The notes under the pieces are model-generated. The model was given only the letters and a program-made list of their open reading frames with translations. It was not told where the DNA came from and did no database searches. Below, piece by piece: positions 23,901-38,900 of a stretch of 64,000 nucleotides of DNA. Position numbers and translations under genes: made by a program. Source of the DNA: Eublepharis macularius (lineage: Eukaryota; Chordata; Lepidosauria; Squamata; Eublepharidae); NCBI RefSeq assembly GCF_028583425.1, contig NC_072793.1:97201689-97265688 (forward strand), read 5' to 3'. Each line of letters begins with the position of its first letter. Position 1 is the stretch's first letter.

Positions 23901-26900
23901 CGGCAACCACTCTTTATTCATGCTTCTTTCTGTTTCAGCTGGTTTTTCCCTAATTCTGAAAAGCTTCACTCTCATTTAACATATAATATGTATGTCTAAC
24001 AATTAGCTAGTATCTTTCATATAAGTAACACTAATACTTGGATGTTTCCTACACACAGTTTGGTTTGTGTGGTTTGGTTGTAGTTGCTTGTGTTGCAGTA
24101 GCAACAGCCCATACCATGTGGCAGATTTCCCTTCATTTTCCCTGTCCCCAGTGCCCTTGCAGCTGCTCTTCTATCACACACACACATACTAACAGGGCTA
24201 TTTTGAGTTTTTAAAAAATTGATAGTTGAATATTGTTGTATTAGGTTGTCTGAATTCCTGGTTTTCACTTTTTAAAAAGTAACTTTTTAGCCTCTTTCAT
24301 TATGGAGATACCAGGAGGAAAGGATATCTTTATTTCATTTAAAAAAGGAAAGCTGTGAATTGAGAGAATCTGATACACAGATTGTTATAACATTCTAGTA
24401 AGATTATATTGCTGGTTTTAAAAGTACCCCTCCGGGGGGGGGGATGTCCATCACTGGGGCAGAGGGAAGTGGTGGCTGTTGTGTGAGTGGGATGGGAAAA
24501 TCTGAGCACTTGTGCCCACACAGCAGCCATTCTGGCTTTGCTGCAATCTTTCCCAAAGCTTCACAACAAAGCAGGATTTGTAAAGATCAGAGAAAAGCTA
24601 AAGAAAAACCTAGAAGGCACATGAGTGTACCACAATGTTGTAGTGATTAAAGAAAAAAAACACTTCCCAATAGCGTTGAGCCTAGAGTAAATAACCCATG
24701 AGGAAAAGATCTTAATCTCCCAAATGATACCTTTCTTGTCAGATCAAGTGTTATTTCACTTTATAGTTTTAGAATGAAACTGTACTTCTGATGCTTTTTC
24801 ATAGTACCTGGGATCTTAGAGTAGACTTAAAACACCCAAAAATATTTACATGGCAAAACATTACATAATGCTTCTTCATAGTACCTGAGATGTTGGAGTC
24901 CACTCAGCCTTTTTTTATTTGTTTCTTGTCCTTACTTCTTTCTGGCCTTGGCACATCCCCAACATTTCAGCTGAGACCATGGTACTGATTGATCACTTTC
25001 TTCCAGCAAAAGCAATATTTCATACTGGGAAGAGGCTGTGTATTCCTGGGCTCTTGTAACCTAGCCAGCACACTTTCTCTCACTTCATCTTCCTCTTGTA
25101 CTACAGAGTGGTGCCAACCTGATTTGGGGAGCTGTGAGCAGTTGCGATTCAGCCGCCAACATATCCTGCACCATGATGGCAGTGCAGTTATCTCAGTTAC
25201 TCCTGTTGGCATGCCAGCTGAGATTCGAGACCAGTACGTACAACATCCAGTTGCCCAAACACTATCCTTCACTTTAACCATTTTGTAAGATGTGCAGGCC
25301 AATCTGGGAGTGGACCTAAACTGGTACAAGGTAGACTAGAAACTGTAGTGAGAATAATTTGTTTCCCCTAAAGATGAGAGCAAAGGGTGAGGATAGGCAG
25401 ACTCAGGAATGCTTGAGATTGAGCATGGCATTTTATACATACATGAATATATGTTGGGCTGACCCAGTTACTGTCATTTACAACTGGCACCTGCTCACCA
25501 TGATGACAGGCAAATTTCTTTCATGGCCATGCAACCTGGAATCCTCCAGCTGAAAGTATATGTCAACAGGAGTCATAAGCCCATGTTGGTTTTAGCCCAA
25601 AATTGATGCCAAAGAAAGAGGTTTCCTCCTCTTTCCTATAGAATATCTCTTAAAAGCTGACTGCTCATGTTGAACGCTCCTCTTTCCTATGCCATAGACT
25701 GCTGAGCCAAGTATCTCCTACTGGGACGCACAAGGCTGTTCTTACCCACCACTTGGAAACGGGGCAGAAACAGGAGGTGATGGAGGTAAAATAATTTGCA
25801 CTTTGCTGTTCCATATGCTATCTAGGCAATGGTCTGCCATCCCCACAAGACTGTGATAGTGTTGCAAACTCTGAACCCTGAAATGACTAGTGTCTCCATA
25901 TGTACAAGTTTGTGCAGTAACTGGAGAAGAACCAAGAATAGTAGGAAGTCAGTTCTGGAGGTTTGATACTATTGTGCATGACTGTGGGTAGAAGGATTTC
26001 GACCTACAAAGCGTGATTTTTCAGCCTCCCCCCACCTACTGCAGCCATTAATGCCCCCTGATATGGGGCATTTGGGGCTGCAGTGAGAAAGGGAGGTAAG
26101 AAAGTCAAGCAGAAATAAATCCATCTACAGAAATGCTCCCATGGCTCCAAACTGTGATTCAGACATGTGTATGGTCTGTTATTGGCCTCCTATGGAGATA
26201 GAATAACTATCTCTCTTTGGGGATTAACTCTTGATTGGTGTCGACAGTAGTTTTTATCAGCTGATGTTGCTCACTCTTTCCTGGAGTAGCCACAGCTTTC
26301 TCTTTCCAGGCCTAGCAATGGGGGAGGGGAATGGGGAGGGAAGATGCCGGTCTAGGCCTTCAGGGATAATGTGTTGCTTGCCCAGCCTGGGAGCATTATG
26401 GTAGGCATTGTCCAGTGCTGATTTCTGTGTCCCTACAGGTTTGGAGCAACAGTGGGAGGGTGAAAAGTGTCAACCTTACAGTTCAGGATAAACATGGCAG
26501 AGTTTGCACAGATGGTAAGGACAGTAATAGTTGGCTTGGCTGCATGCTACTCTGTATGGAGAGGAATGATCCTTTCACTTTGGTACTAATGTCTGCTCCC
26601 TGCTGCCACAGAGCTTATGCTCCTCCTTCCCATTAACATACTTTCCCCACTGCCAGCAGAGAGATGCTCCTATGCTATGCACCTACCTCACCTTGTCCTT
26701 TCAGGCTATGTCAGGAAGAATTTCTGAAAGGCTCTCCTAGCCGTCACCAATCTGGGTACACAAGAGCATGACAAGGCTTTTTGATGGGTGGTACACCTCT
26801 AGGCCAGAGAGCTGTGCTTATTACTTCAGCATCTGGATTCAGCCTCAGCATATCTACGTAGCATTTCAGAGAAACTCTCAGTGATACAGAGAATTTAGAA

Positions 26901-29900
26901 CCAGCCACACGTGTGCCGTTCAACATGCTTGAGATATCTGATGCTGTTCTTTTATACAATCTTGTATAATGGTGTCATAGACATATTGAACAGGAGGGAT
27001 TCAGAGTGGACCTCTGTCAGACTGACCAAACCTCCCTCTTTGGACTTTTCCTGTTTTGAGTAAGCAGAGCCACTCAAAAGCAGTCCTATGAATCCTATAC
27101 TTGCATTATTAACTCCCCATTTTGAATGCACTGTAAGGCAATAAAGGGATGAGGTCCTTGATGTTCCTTTAGATAGTGATTGGTGGTGGAAAGTGCCATC
27201 TAGTCATAGCTGACTTATGCCCCGCCCCCCCACGCACACACTGGGGTTTTCAAGGTAAGAGACTAACAGAGGTGGTTTGCCATTGCCTGCCTGGTCTTTG
27301 GAGGTCTCCAATTACTAACCAAGGTGGACCCTGCTCAGCTTCTGAGCTCTGATGAGATTGGGCTTGTCTGGACTATCCAGGTCAGGGCAGATAGTGATTA
27401 AGCATGACCAAAATTATAGGGTTATGTTCAATCCAAAAGGCTAAGATTGAGTGACTTAAATAGTGTAAAATAAAGAAAATAAAAAGCAGTGACAGAGATT
27501 TCGAAACCTTACAGTATCTAAATTGGAGATAGCAAGATAGTTGACTAGGGAATTCACATCCAGCATACATTTTCTGACTTTTCATTGGCCAGGATGGCCT
27601 TGAGTCCCTTGACACCTTCATAGATGAACCTGCCTGAGCACTCTAGCTATCTTCAGGGGCCCTGCTTCGGGCACTCAAGCCATTTGAGGCTACATGGGCG
27701 GCAATCCAAGAAAGGGCCTTCTCAGTTGTTGCATGAACATAGAGGGCATTGCTTGGAAACACTGAGGAATGTAATCTGTATATGAGAATGTCCACTTTCA
27801 ATATTTGACCCCTTGTGGGTGTTTGGAAAGCGTGCCATTGCTCCCTTCTGTGGATAGGGCAGTGGATTGCCTTCATATAATCTGATTCAAACCAGATTCT
27901 ATTCTAGAATAATATGTTACTTCGGAATATAAGTAGCTGCTTATGGAAGAGTGCTAAGCTTAGAAAATTATCTTGCTTTAAATAAAAGTGTTGTTTATTG
28001 TCCCTACTTCACAGATTTCTAGCTGTTAAAACAGATTCTGGGGAAGAATACTGGTGAGCTCAAAAGCACAAATTTAAGACCAAAACATAGGAAAGGTTAT
28101 TTGAGATTTCCCCTGAAGTTTGTGACCATGCTGGCTTTGAAACTCTATGCTCCTTGCAGCATTACAAGCATGAAGCATTCATACCAAAAGGGAACTTGTG
28201 TTGCAGTAAAATGAATTCTTGTAACCCCACAAGCAATGCAGAGTTATCTCAGGCTAATAATTGCACAGCAATTAGTAACTTGTGGCTGCTCTGTCTTCAC
28301 TAACAGCATATTAGGACCTTGTTAGAAAACTGCCACAGTCATTTTATAATAGCAGCAGCTGCTGTCTCATTTCAGCTGTTGTCTTGGAGCAATATTCATA
28401 CTTTAGTCAATGACCCATCTTTTCCTAAATAGCTCACAGACACCTGCTTGGCTTGTTTGGCTACTAGACATTCAGAAGTGTTAATGTCCTTCCGTAGCTG
28501 TAAGGAAGACGTCAGTCAAACTTTCAGCACTGTGAGCTCCTCCTGTTCCTTACTTGCTTTCTGCTTTGGCGAGAAAGATCGCCCTATGGAGTCACTTCTT
28601 TACCCATTTTCTCATCTTCCTTCTGCCACCAGAGCAGTTTGGGTGTTTGGCCTGGTCCAGCTCAGAAACACGGATCCTGTATGTGGCGGAGAGAAAACGT
28701 CCCAAAATGCAGCCACTTTTCTTTCATGACAGGTCTTCCCAGGCAGGAGAGAAGCCAGGTGAAGCAAGAAAGGTATCTCTTTCCTTTATCATTTAGACAT
28801 TAACGTCATGTTAATGTCCCAAGTGCTTTGCAAGCTTGACAAATCTACCAGTCTAGCAAAAAATTACTTTTTCTTCAATATTTCTCAATGCAAAAAAGAC
28901 ACATTTTCTTTACATTAAATGAACAAAGCATTCACAAACAACATGAATGAGTTTCTAGGAGCCCTGGTGGCATGCACTCTCCTGCTCTGTGCATTTGAAA
29001 CATTCGCTGTTTAATTCAGGAGGCACATTGTCAAAAAAAGGCCATTTGACTGATGTAGCAAGGCTGTTCTTATAATCAAGCCTGAGAAGGATTGCGTGTA
29101 GGTAATTGGGAAGCTAGGAAGGGCTGGTCTTGGTTAGTTGGATGGGAGACCTCCAAGGAAGACCAGGGTTGCTATGCGGAGTTAGGCCACCTCTGAACAT
29201 CTCTTGCCTTGAAAACCCCAGCAGGGGTTGCTATAAGTCAGCTGTGTCTTGACAACACCTCCCACCCCCACCAATTCAGTGCTAACAACATATGAACATA
29301 AGATGCTGCCTAATACTGTGTCAGACCATTAGTCTATCATGGTCAGTATTAACTATTCTCACTGTAGCTCTGCAGGGTTTCAGGCAGCGGTCTGTCACAT
29401 CTCCTCCTACCTGATCCTTTTAGCTAGAGATGCCAGGGGCCTTCTGCATACATAACTCCACCATTGTCTCATATAACAGTTTTGGAATTTTGGAGGCAAG
29501 TTTATGGAAGAAGGTAATAGGACCTGGTGGATAAGGCCCTGTCTACAAGCACAATGTCTGCAGCAAGCCCTGATGAGTGGGAAAAGCCTGCCTGCAGGTA
29601 CCACTCAGGACTCTGTGTTTATCTCAGAGAGAACGACATGCCTTCAGGGAAGAACTCACCGTGATATATCTGCCCCTGTTTTTTTCCCTAGGGGGAGCAA
29701 TTTGTGTACTATGACAATTGGGGAGAGATGCTGAGTGATTGCAGTGCCCCTGTCTTGTGTGTGCTGGATCTTGAAACCAGTGAAATTTCAGTCTCAGGCG
29801 GCATACCAGAACACATCTCTCCTGGGCAGGTTAGTGCACTGCAGCCTTGAAAGCCAATGGGGAAACTGCAGCCCCTATCAGAGATCACAGGCAGAGGAGA

Positions 29901-32900
29901 GGCAGGATTTAAACACAGCAAGGAAGAGGGGAGGCTCTGACCCAATTTTTGCTGAGTGTGAAATTGTTATGTTTGCTTTGTGAGAAAAGTATGAAGGAAA
30001 CTTGCCTTGGGGCTCTTTGTCCCAGAGTCTGCTGTGGACTCTGAGCATTGCACACCCTTCTATTTTTCTTACATCTTTGGCAAGGTCAAGAATGCCTCTC
30101 TGTGGCATTTGGGATTCAGAGTTGGACAAGTACTGTGGGTGTGCAGAGCTCTCACCCAAATGAGAGAATCCAAGTTCAGTTAAGCCATACGTATCTCTCA
30201 ACTCTTACAGGAAACCAATCACTGCTGGGGGCTTTCTTGTGGAGCCAGTGGAGCTGGCTCTAAGGCCCATCCACATCACAGCAAACTGAACTCAAGCTCC
30301 AGAGGCTGGAGTCTAGCAGGATCCTTCTGGAGAAAACATCATTTCTCATTAATTCTACCTGTCCCCACATCAGTTTTGTCATGGAAGTAGTATGTGCTGT
30401 TTCCTAGTGCTGTTTCCTAGTCTAGCCATCCTGCATAGGAGTAGGTCCTAATAGAAGACTCTAGGCTGGGTCAGGCCATTGCTGAAGCATTTGATCAGCT
30501 TCAGTAACATTACCCAGGGCGTAAGGGTAGATTAGATGATACTCCGAGGTGCTACTGGCTCATACTATGGCTTTGCTTCCCTGGCCAGGCCCTGTGGTTC
30601 CCTGATGACAATGGTATTGTGTTTGTTGGCTGGTGGCATGAGCCCTTCAGGCTGGGATTGAGAGCTTGCTCCAACAGAAGGTATTTTTTTACTTCATTTA
30701 TACCCCACCTTTCTCCCCAATGGGGACCCAAACCTGCTTACATTGTACATGTCTCCCCTCCATTTTTTCCTCACAACAACCTGTAGGTTAGGCTGGGAGT
30801 GTGAGCCTGGCCCAAGGTCAAGCTGCAAGCTTCCATCACAGAGCAGGGCTTTGAACCCAGGTCTCCTAGAGTTAATCCGACATTCTAACCATTACACCAT
30901 ATTAGCATAGCAGTGAGGTCTCATTGGCCTACAACTGTGGAGGTGTATACGCTAGATCCTGCTCTCTGATTAGCTGTGCCGGGACCAGCTACTGCCTCGG
31001 GGCAATTCAGAGGGTTATAGACATTTTCATTCAGCTCCCAAATATGATAAGAAGAAAAACCCTACATCCTGAACTTCAAAGACATAGGTGGAGGGAATCC
31101 AAAAACAACATTGATGTAATATCTTTTTATTAGGACCAACCAAAATGTCATAAAATAGTACATGCAAGGTTTTATCAGGTTTCATCAGCTTAAGTGTAAA
31201 AGAGGGGGGAAGTGCAGAGAGAAAACACTGTTTAGGGCATAATGGAAAAGCCCAAAGTTTGTCTGTAATTTGTAACATTCTTAAAATGAAGACCAGTGTA
31301 TGGCAGAGTGGGGTGTTGGTAGGGCTGAGCAATTCTGGACACAACTTCTGTGCAGAAAATACAGTGCAACAAAAAAATTGTTCTTGCCACTCTCAATTGC
31401 TAGAAAAGAAAGGGGGAAGAATGGTCTTCACAGATGTGACCACACCCAGTTTACAAATTTAAAAACAATGGGAGTTGGGCTTTTTGAATTTGCAAAACTT
31501 GGATATTAATTCAAGTGCTCTCTTTTTAAAAAATGGAGCCAAGAATGTGTTGTAGACTTAATTGTATGGCAATAGATACAAACAAGTTAGACTTCAGATA
31601 GCACCAAAAGCTTCTGGGGAGAAGAAGCAAAAAATGGAGTCTTTTGCTTTGAAAATGTAAACACCAGCAGTTCACCAGAGTACAGTCCAAGCCAGAACAA
31701 AGTCAATGATGTCAATGATAGCCTCTGAAATGTATTTATGTATTTTTTTGCTTCATTTATCTTCCACCTTTATCCCCTAATACAGCTTACATTGTTCTCC
31801 TCTCCTCAATTTTATCCTCACGATAAACCTGTGAAGGCAACCCAGCAAGGTTCCAAGGCAGAGCAGGGACTCAAACCTCAGGCTCTCAGATCCTAGTCTT
31901 ACCACTACACCATGCTGGCATCAGTGGAAATGAGAATCGCAGGTTTGAGAGGGACTTGATGAGTCGCCCATTCACTGCTTTCAGGAAGATGCCTAAAGTT
32001 GAATTAGCTCACTCTTTCCTTGAGAAAGCACCAAGGAAGGAGAATCCACAGGCACCATCAGGTAGCTTAGTCTATGAAAAATGATACCAATAATTAACAT
32101 GAAGGGCTTCCCTGAAACAGAATGTGAAGAGAAGCGTGGCAGTGGAGCTCCAGATTCTAAGCTTCACCATCTGTTAAGTGCAAATGTGGATATTTAGTCC
32201 CTTAGTGGTAATATATCTAAATCATCCTAGTGCTGATGCAGAGTGAAATTGGGGTTGCGGGAAATGTGTCAGTCCTCACCATTTCCCTCTTCTTGCCATA
32301 GGTCAGCCCTGTTTCTCTTGGAAGTCTCTGGAAGCAGCTGTGGTAAGTCATTTCAGAGGCTGTCCTTCAAAGGGGAGAATTTTGGAAAGTACAACTTTTC
32401 TTGGCTTAGTACTGTAGAGGAAGAAGAAGCTGTGCCTTCCAGATTCCCCCTTCCATGTAATTGTAAAAGACATAGGAGCCCCATTCTGAGAGAAGTTCTT
32501 CAGCCTGTGGCATTCAGGACTTTCTGATATTAATTTTTTCCTCTTTGCATTTTGGGAGGTAGCCAGGAAATGCCTGGGAACATGTGGCTTTCTAATGTGT
32601 CTCTCTGCCGGTTCAAATGGTCTAAATCTATCTGATATTGCAAAGACACTGTGTAACTTCCTTCAGTCATGTCATTGCTCCTTATGCTTTGTATTTTCAA
32701 ACTGTGAGAAAGGAAATGTGTTCTCAGAAGAAGCCCTAGAAATATGGCTATGGGGACTTCTTAGAAGATGGATTCAGATGTTTACCATTCATGTGGTGGT
32801 AATTTTACCATCTGGGAGTTTGGGAGCAATTTTGGAGAGGACAAAGCTGTGTCGTGAGTTCTGCGCTCATAAATCCCCCTCTGCCTTCTCCTTGATGCTG

Positions 32901-35900
32901 CATAATGATTATGGTTGCAGAGCTGCTGTCCTCAGATTGCCAGGCTGTCTCTTCTCCACGACTGAGCCCTGAGGGAACCCACCTGCTCTACTTAGAGGGG
33001 CCAGTATTTGGGCCTCATCGCCAGTGCCTGAAGCTGCAGTTGGTGAGTGTGAGAGACCACAATGAGGAGGACAGTTGGCGGGGACATACAGCTGGGGGCC
33101 TGTGAAACAAGACCTTTGCAGCAAAAAGCATGCCTATAGCAGGACAGCCAAGTTTGACATGACCTTGAAATGAGATGCAAAATATAAAAATGGCACACAC
33201 ATGAAATGGATAGTTTCGATGGGTATCCGTGTTGGTCTGCAGTAGCACAGCAGGACTGGAGCCAATGGCATCTTAGAGACCAACAAGATTTTCAGAGTGT
33301 AAGCTTTTGAGTCAGAACTCCCTTCTGACATCCATATGAAATGGATGTTATTCTCGCTGCAAATGCATAATCTTTTCCAGGAATTCAGAATTCCTTGATG
33401 GGGGTTGTGTGGTAAATAGTTGGGAATTAGTTACTCAAAAGGAACAGAGAAACCTGAACCTTGGGATCTAGCTATTCCCTGTGTCTCCAAATAAAATCTC
33501 TGATTGATCTTCTCTCCTGCCTAGCTCAACTGGCAAACAAAGCTCACATCCACAGTAGTGGATGTGGTCAGGACTGCCACAGCTGGTAAGTCCCAGTTTC
33601 AGCTGCTGAAAATGCCATCTCCAGCTGGCTTTTTCGGATCACCCTGCTATTCTACTCAGTTCGAGCGCACGCCTCCTGCTGCTTCTTTCTATCACATAGC
33701 TCTTACTTCCTTAAACACAAAAAAGCCCCAGTGTTTCCTTTTTTCACTTGAAAACGGTGAGCCTTATGAGTGAGAAATATGCCTGTCAGCCGTATTTCCA
33801 CATGCTAGCTTCAGCTGCTTGATCCCTGTCTACAGAGTTCCTCTCGAAGCGTCTGGCTTTGTCCGTGTATGTTTCTTTTTTCTGTATAAAAGCTCTTCAC
33901 TGGGCTTGTCTTCTCCTTTTAAGGTTTTTGGGGGATTTATTCAGGGGCGCTGCCCCAGCTCTGCTGGGCAACAGACAACCGCAGAGTCCTGCTGAGTACT
34001 CCTCAGAAGAGCAGGAAGGTATGTTCAGGCTTCAGGGGAGTTCTGGGACATTGAGGAAGTGGGCCAACATATGGATGTAGGGATGTTGGGAAGTAATATC
34101 TTGAAGGAAATCCAAAGCAAAGAGCAAAACATCTAGCTCTATGTGGTGTGGATGCAAAACCATTAACCTTAGAAAAAGTGGATTACATGATATCTCTACA
34201 CACACACACCCTCCCCAAACACACTTTTTAGAAACAACATTTTTATCCCATCTTTTGTCCAAGGAGTTTAGGGCAGCATACATCATTAACTTCTTCCTCC
34301 ATTTCATCCCCACCACAAACCTGTGAAGTAGGTGAGGTTGAGAGAGTATGACTGACCAAAGGTCACCCATATGAGCACCATAGCAGTTTGGGAATTCAAA
34401 CCTGGGTCTCCCTAATCCTATTCCACTGCTCCAACTGTTGCACCACATGGGCTTTCTACTTCTCCCAGGAAATTCAGAGCAGCATTTGGACTGCATGGCA
34501 ATCCATAGTAGGTAAGGCTGAGAGACTGAACTTCATTGGTGCACAAAGATTTGCATCTGGATTTCCTTGGTTCTAATAATAACACACTCTAGCAGCTGTA
34601 TCATATGGGCTTTCAGAATGCTAAACCTTATTTACAGTTGACAGTGTTGAGCCAGATTTATTGAACATGAAAGGGCTTAGAGGAAGAAGAAGCAAAGAGT
34701 CCTGAAAGAAGATTGCCATCTGTCTTAAGTTGTGGAGGGGAGCGGGGCTGGAAGGATGGGAGCTTGTCTTACAATCTAATTAGCTCCAGGTATGCTTTCC
34801 CTCTCCAGAGATCATGAGAGGGGGACAAGTGGTGACCAAATGTAATTATTGGATGTGTTCTTGTAGCCCAGCAGCAGTTTGCCCAAAATGGTTCTACATT
34901 CTGTTTCAGGAACTGTTGGTGGTGGATACCAGACTGGGAAGTGTGAAGTGTATTACAGCAGGTACAATCCCATCTTTAGGCTGTAGGCTGCAGGAACTAG
35001 ATTGTTGCTGTGGAACTCCATTCCTAGGAACAGATGTAGTAGTCAGGAGGAGTCCCATATCTAGTGCTTTCGCCCATTTCATAGAACTCTGTCTGTTGGG
35101 AAAGGCTGATATAGGAGACATTTCATACGCTATCTAGCCATGTGTCCATACTCTGGTTCCTTTACTTCCATTGGGCTTGCAACATTCTGCAGATGAGCCT
35201 GTGCTACACTCCTAGGCCAGTGTAGTGAAACTGGAAGCTTAATGCTAAAGCTCTGCAATTTACTCTGCAAACAACTGGTACAAGAAATCCAAATTTTTCC
35301 AGAATTGGCTGGCCTTGCCTTTACTTTGAATTATATTTTATTGGGCTGTGAAGGTCAGCAAGCCTTTCAAGAAGTGAGCTGGGTACTTTTCCGCCACTCA
35401 AATGGGGCAAGTCTATTAGTTTTGGCCTTTGCTGATCATCTACTTTAGTACAATAAAATCCCAGTTGCAGATTCTCACGTCTCTTCGCTTTTAAATCATT
35501 GTATCCATCTTAGATGCTCATCATTTCTGGAAAAATGAAGAAGAATCTTGTGGCAGCTTTCAAAAAATAAAATCACAGCTGCAGCCCATTTACTGTATAC
35601 AGCCCAGTTTTCTGTTAACATTATGCTTCTGCTGTGCGGATATTGCATTTTCCTAGTAGTGTATGGATATGCCACAATTTCTGCCTGGGTAAACACAGAT
35701 AAGGACATCCATGCTATAGTGGCTGCAGTGTGAAATGTGGTCATGCAAGTAATAGTAAATATTTCCTGTAGGAATGGTGAGCGCTCTTCTGTTTGGTTTT
35801 TAGTGAGAAGAAACAGGCAGATAGCAGCACAGGAGTGTCTAATCCAGCCCCCAGTTCTGAGGGTGTCCTCTTCTGTATCCAGCCACTTTCTCCTGTGTAG

Positions 35901-38900
35901 AGCTGAGACTGGGCTTGCCAATTCTAGGTTGGGAAATTCCTTGAATTTTGGAGAGAGCAGAGTTTGGGGGGGGGGGGAGACAAGGATCTCAGCAAATTAT
36001 AATGCCATAGAGCCCACCCTCCAACGCAGCCATTTTCTCCAGGGGAACTGATCTCTCTAGTCTGGAGATGAGTTGTAATTTTGGGAGATCTCCAGGCCTC
36101 ACCTGGAGGTTGGCAAAGCTAGCTGAGACACACTCAAGATGCAGGCAAATGGCTCTTGAGCACACTTTTCCCTGTGTGATCAGCATTTGAAGTTTAGACA
36201 GCCATCATTCAGCCCTTTGGGGATTTGACATCTGCAGCTTGTTCCCATGTGCCAGCCAAGACACAAACAAATGGGAGTGAGCAAATGAGGTTTGCAAAAG
36301 GAGACCTCTGACTAAGCTGGTGTTTGCTATTCCACATGGGGACGAGGAGCTTAGAGCCCTTGCCTCAGCTCTCAGGGAAGCTGGTCTGTAACACTGCTGG
36401 CCCCTCCCACACTTGCTCCATTCAAAAGAGGCTTCCTCTTAAATACAAATGGCTGACTATCGGAGGCTGGGCCCTGCATTACTCTGTTAGTCCAGTATGG
36501 GGCATCTCATCTAGCATTTGTGTGGAAGAGCGCAGTTTACTTTTGCAAGCTTTTGCTTTTTAAATCTTTATTCCATTAGAAAGTTATTTGTTGCCCTTCT
36601 TCTGGACTAGAGCATCCTATTCCTTTAAAGAAGCAAACATAAGAAAGTCCCCCATACTCAGCTAAGCCCCCCCCCAGCAAATGTAAATATTGTGGACTTT
36701 GACATGTGTTAGACTGTTTCACAAAGGCTGAATTGCACTCACTGAATCTTTGTTCTCCTTGTTCCATCCGAGGCTCACCAGAGGGTAGCTGGACTCTGCT
36801 GGGAATTCAACAGGATCTGTTGGTGGTCAGCTGCTCATCACCAAGTTGCCCTCCAAGCTTGGTAAGAAGGAGCATCTGCAAGCCCAGCAGAGCAGCCCAC
36901 CATCTCCCTTTGTGAATCTTTCTGAGTATGGTCAACAAGGGGTGGTGATGCCCTCTCATTGTTGCCCTTCTCTTTTCTGAAATGTTCATGTGTTTGTCCT
37001 CTATAGATAGATCATCTAGGAAAATGCTGGCCAAAAAAATATAGTGGGCATTCTCTTATTATCGTTAATTAGCTTTCTTTATACATGAAGACAGGATGTC
37101 AAAAATGTCACTTAGGTGGTGCCTTAAGAAATCTCAGTTCAAACACCAGGTTCTTCCACAGAAATACTTCTGTCAACTCATGCCTTGTCCTCCAAGACAG
37201 GCTGCTTAATCATGTTAAGAGGTCTGAGGGCCAAGCTAGAAGTGACGAATTACACTTGAATGGCAGGTGAACAGACTCACATGTATTCCTCCCTGTTCAC
37301 TTGCTCTCCACGCGATTGTGTAGAGTGCAAGTGGAGTGCAAGTGAATAGAAAGGAATACATGTGAGTCTGTTCACTTGCCATTCAAGTGTAATTCATCAT
37401 TTCTAGCTTGGCTCTGAGTTCAACATTGCCTGTCACTTCCTGTAACAGAATATTGTATCTGCTTTGTAGAAGGTGGGTGTGCTTCCCCCTGCAGGGAGAG
37501 AGCTGGAACTGCAGTGGATGAGTGTGGTGGAAACCTCTGTACTACCAGATTTGGAATGGAAAATCCTCACGGTGCAGCCACCTGTGACTGAGGAGGGCAT
37601 TGCATACAGTAAGGAGCAGGAGCGTGGAGACTCCAGCCAGCCTATAATCCACTCACTAGGTTGACTGGAATTTATTGAGGATTTTGCAATTAGTTGAACC
37701 AAAACAGCTTTCGGTAGTAGTACAAATTGGGCATTGCCTGACTGATGAGGATGGATAAAGCATAGGGAAATTCCACCTTTTATTAATTCTCTATGGGTTA
37801 AGGTCTGATGCTGGCACAGAAATAGTTGAGAGAAATGGTAGACCTTATTCTGGATGCAGACATCAGAGAGATTACTCAAATGGGGACTCTGGGATGTCAC
37901 ACTAAGAACTCGTTGAGCTTAGATTCCAGGAACAGAACCTCAGTATGAGCTTTCAGTTACAGATGACAAATGAGAAGGACTTGACATTGCACTGAGAGGC
38001 TGGTATCATCTTGTATCATCATTTAGGGCTGAGTAAAGATGGGGAAACTTCTGATGCTTCATTTCACACTTCTAGAGAGCCTCTGAGACTGCTTGTAGTT
38101 AGTTTGTAGCTCGATCCAATTTCCGTAAGCATAATATCTGGGCTGGCCCTGTCATCAGGTGCCATGCGTTAACTGTCAAAGCAGAGATTTTGAGGTGCTG
38201 TTAAAGGATAGCAAATTTTCAGTAATTGAATTATATTCTTTTACTGGAGGGGAAAGGGCAGGATTTTGATCTTCCATTAAAAGTCTTAGTTTGCCTCTGT
38301 ATGACATAGGAGAAAGTCTCACTTCCTCTAGTTTTGGGAACCCTAAGTACATGGGGAGGAATGAAGCATGGTGTGCCTGTTGACTTCCCCAGTCAACTGG
38401 ATGTTGGTGAACTGCAACTAATCTGTGGCCTCCCTCGCAGCAGACCAGGCATTTGAAGCCCTGTTGCTGAGACCACAAGGAAGCCCACAAGGACAAAAGG
38501 ACTTCCCGCTTATTGTTTCTCCACATGGTGAGTGACACCTCTCATGTAGTCTGAATAAACCTCTTTCTACTAGACCCCTCCAGCATCTTTTCTGTCAAAG
38601 ATGGTTATAAATCCATTACCATTTTTCTTTAGGTGGCAGGGAATCCAGAATGGTTTTGTGTCTGAAAATGTTTTTTAATCTGCACTGTGAGCCACTGTAA
38701 CATTTACAGATCTCAGCTCCTGATGGGGAGGGAGATGCTTGACAGAACTGTGTTGCTTGGGCTTCTCAGAGCTCTTTTCCAGAAGCCCTTCTCTGTACAC
38801 CTGCTATTCTCATTTCAGGTGGCCCACATGCAGTCTTTGAGGCCTGTTGGCATCCAACCATGGCCTGTCTCTGCCAGCTGGGTTTTGCAGTGCTCATGGG

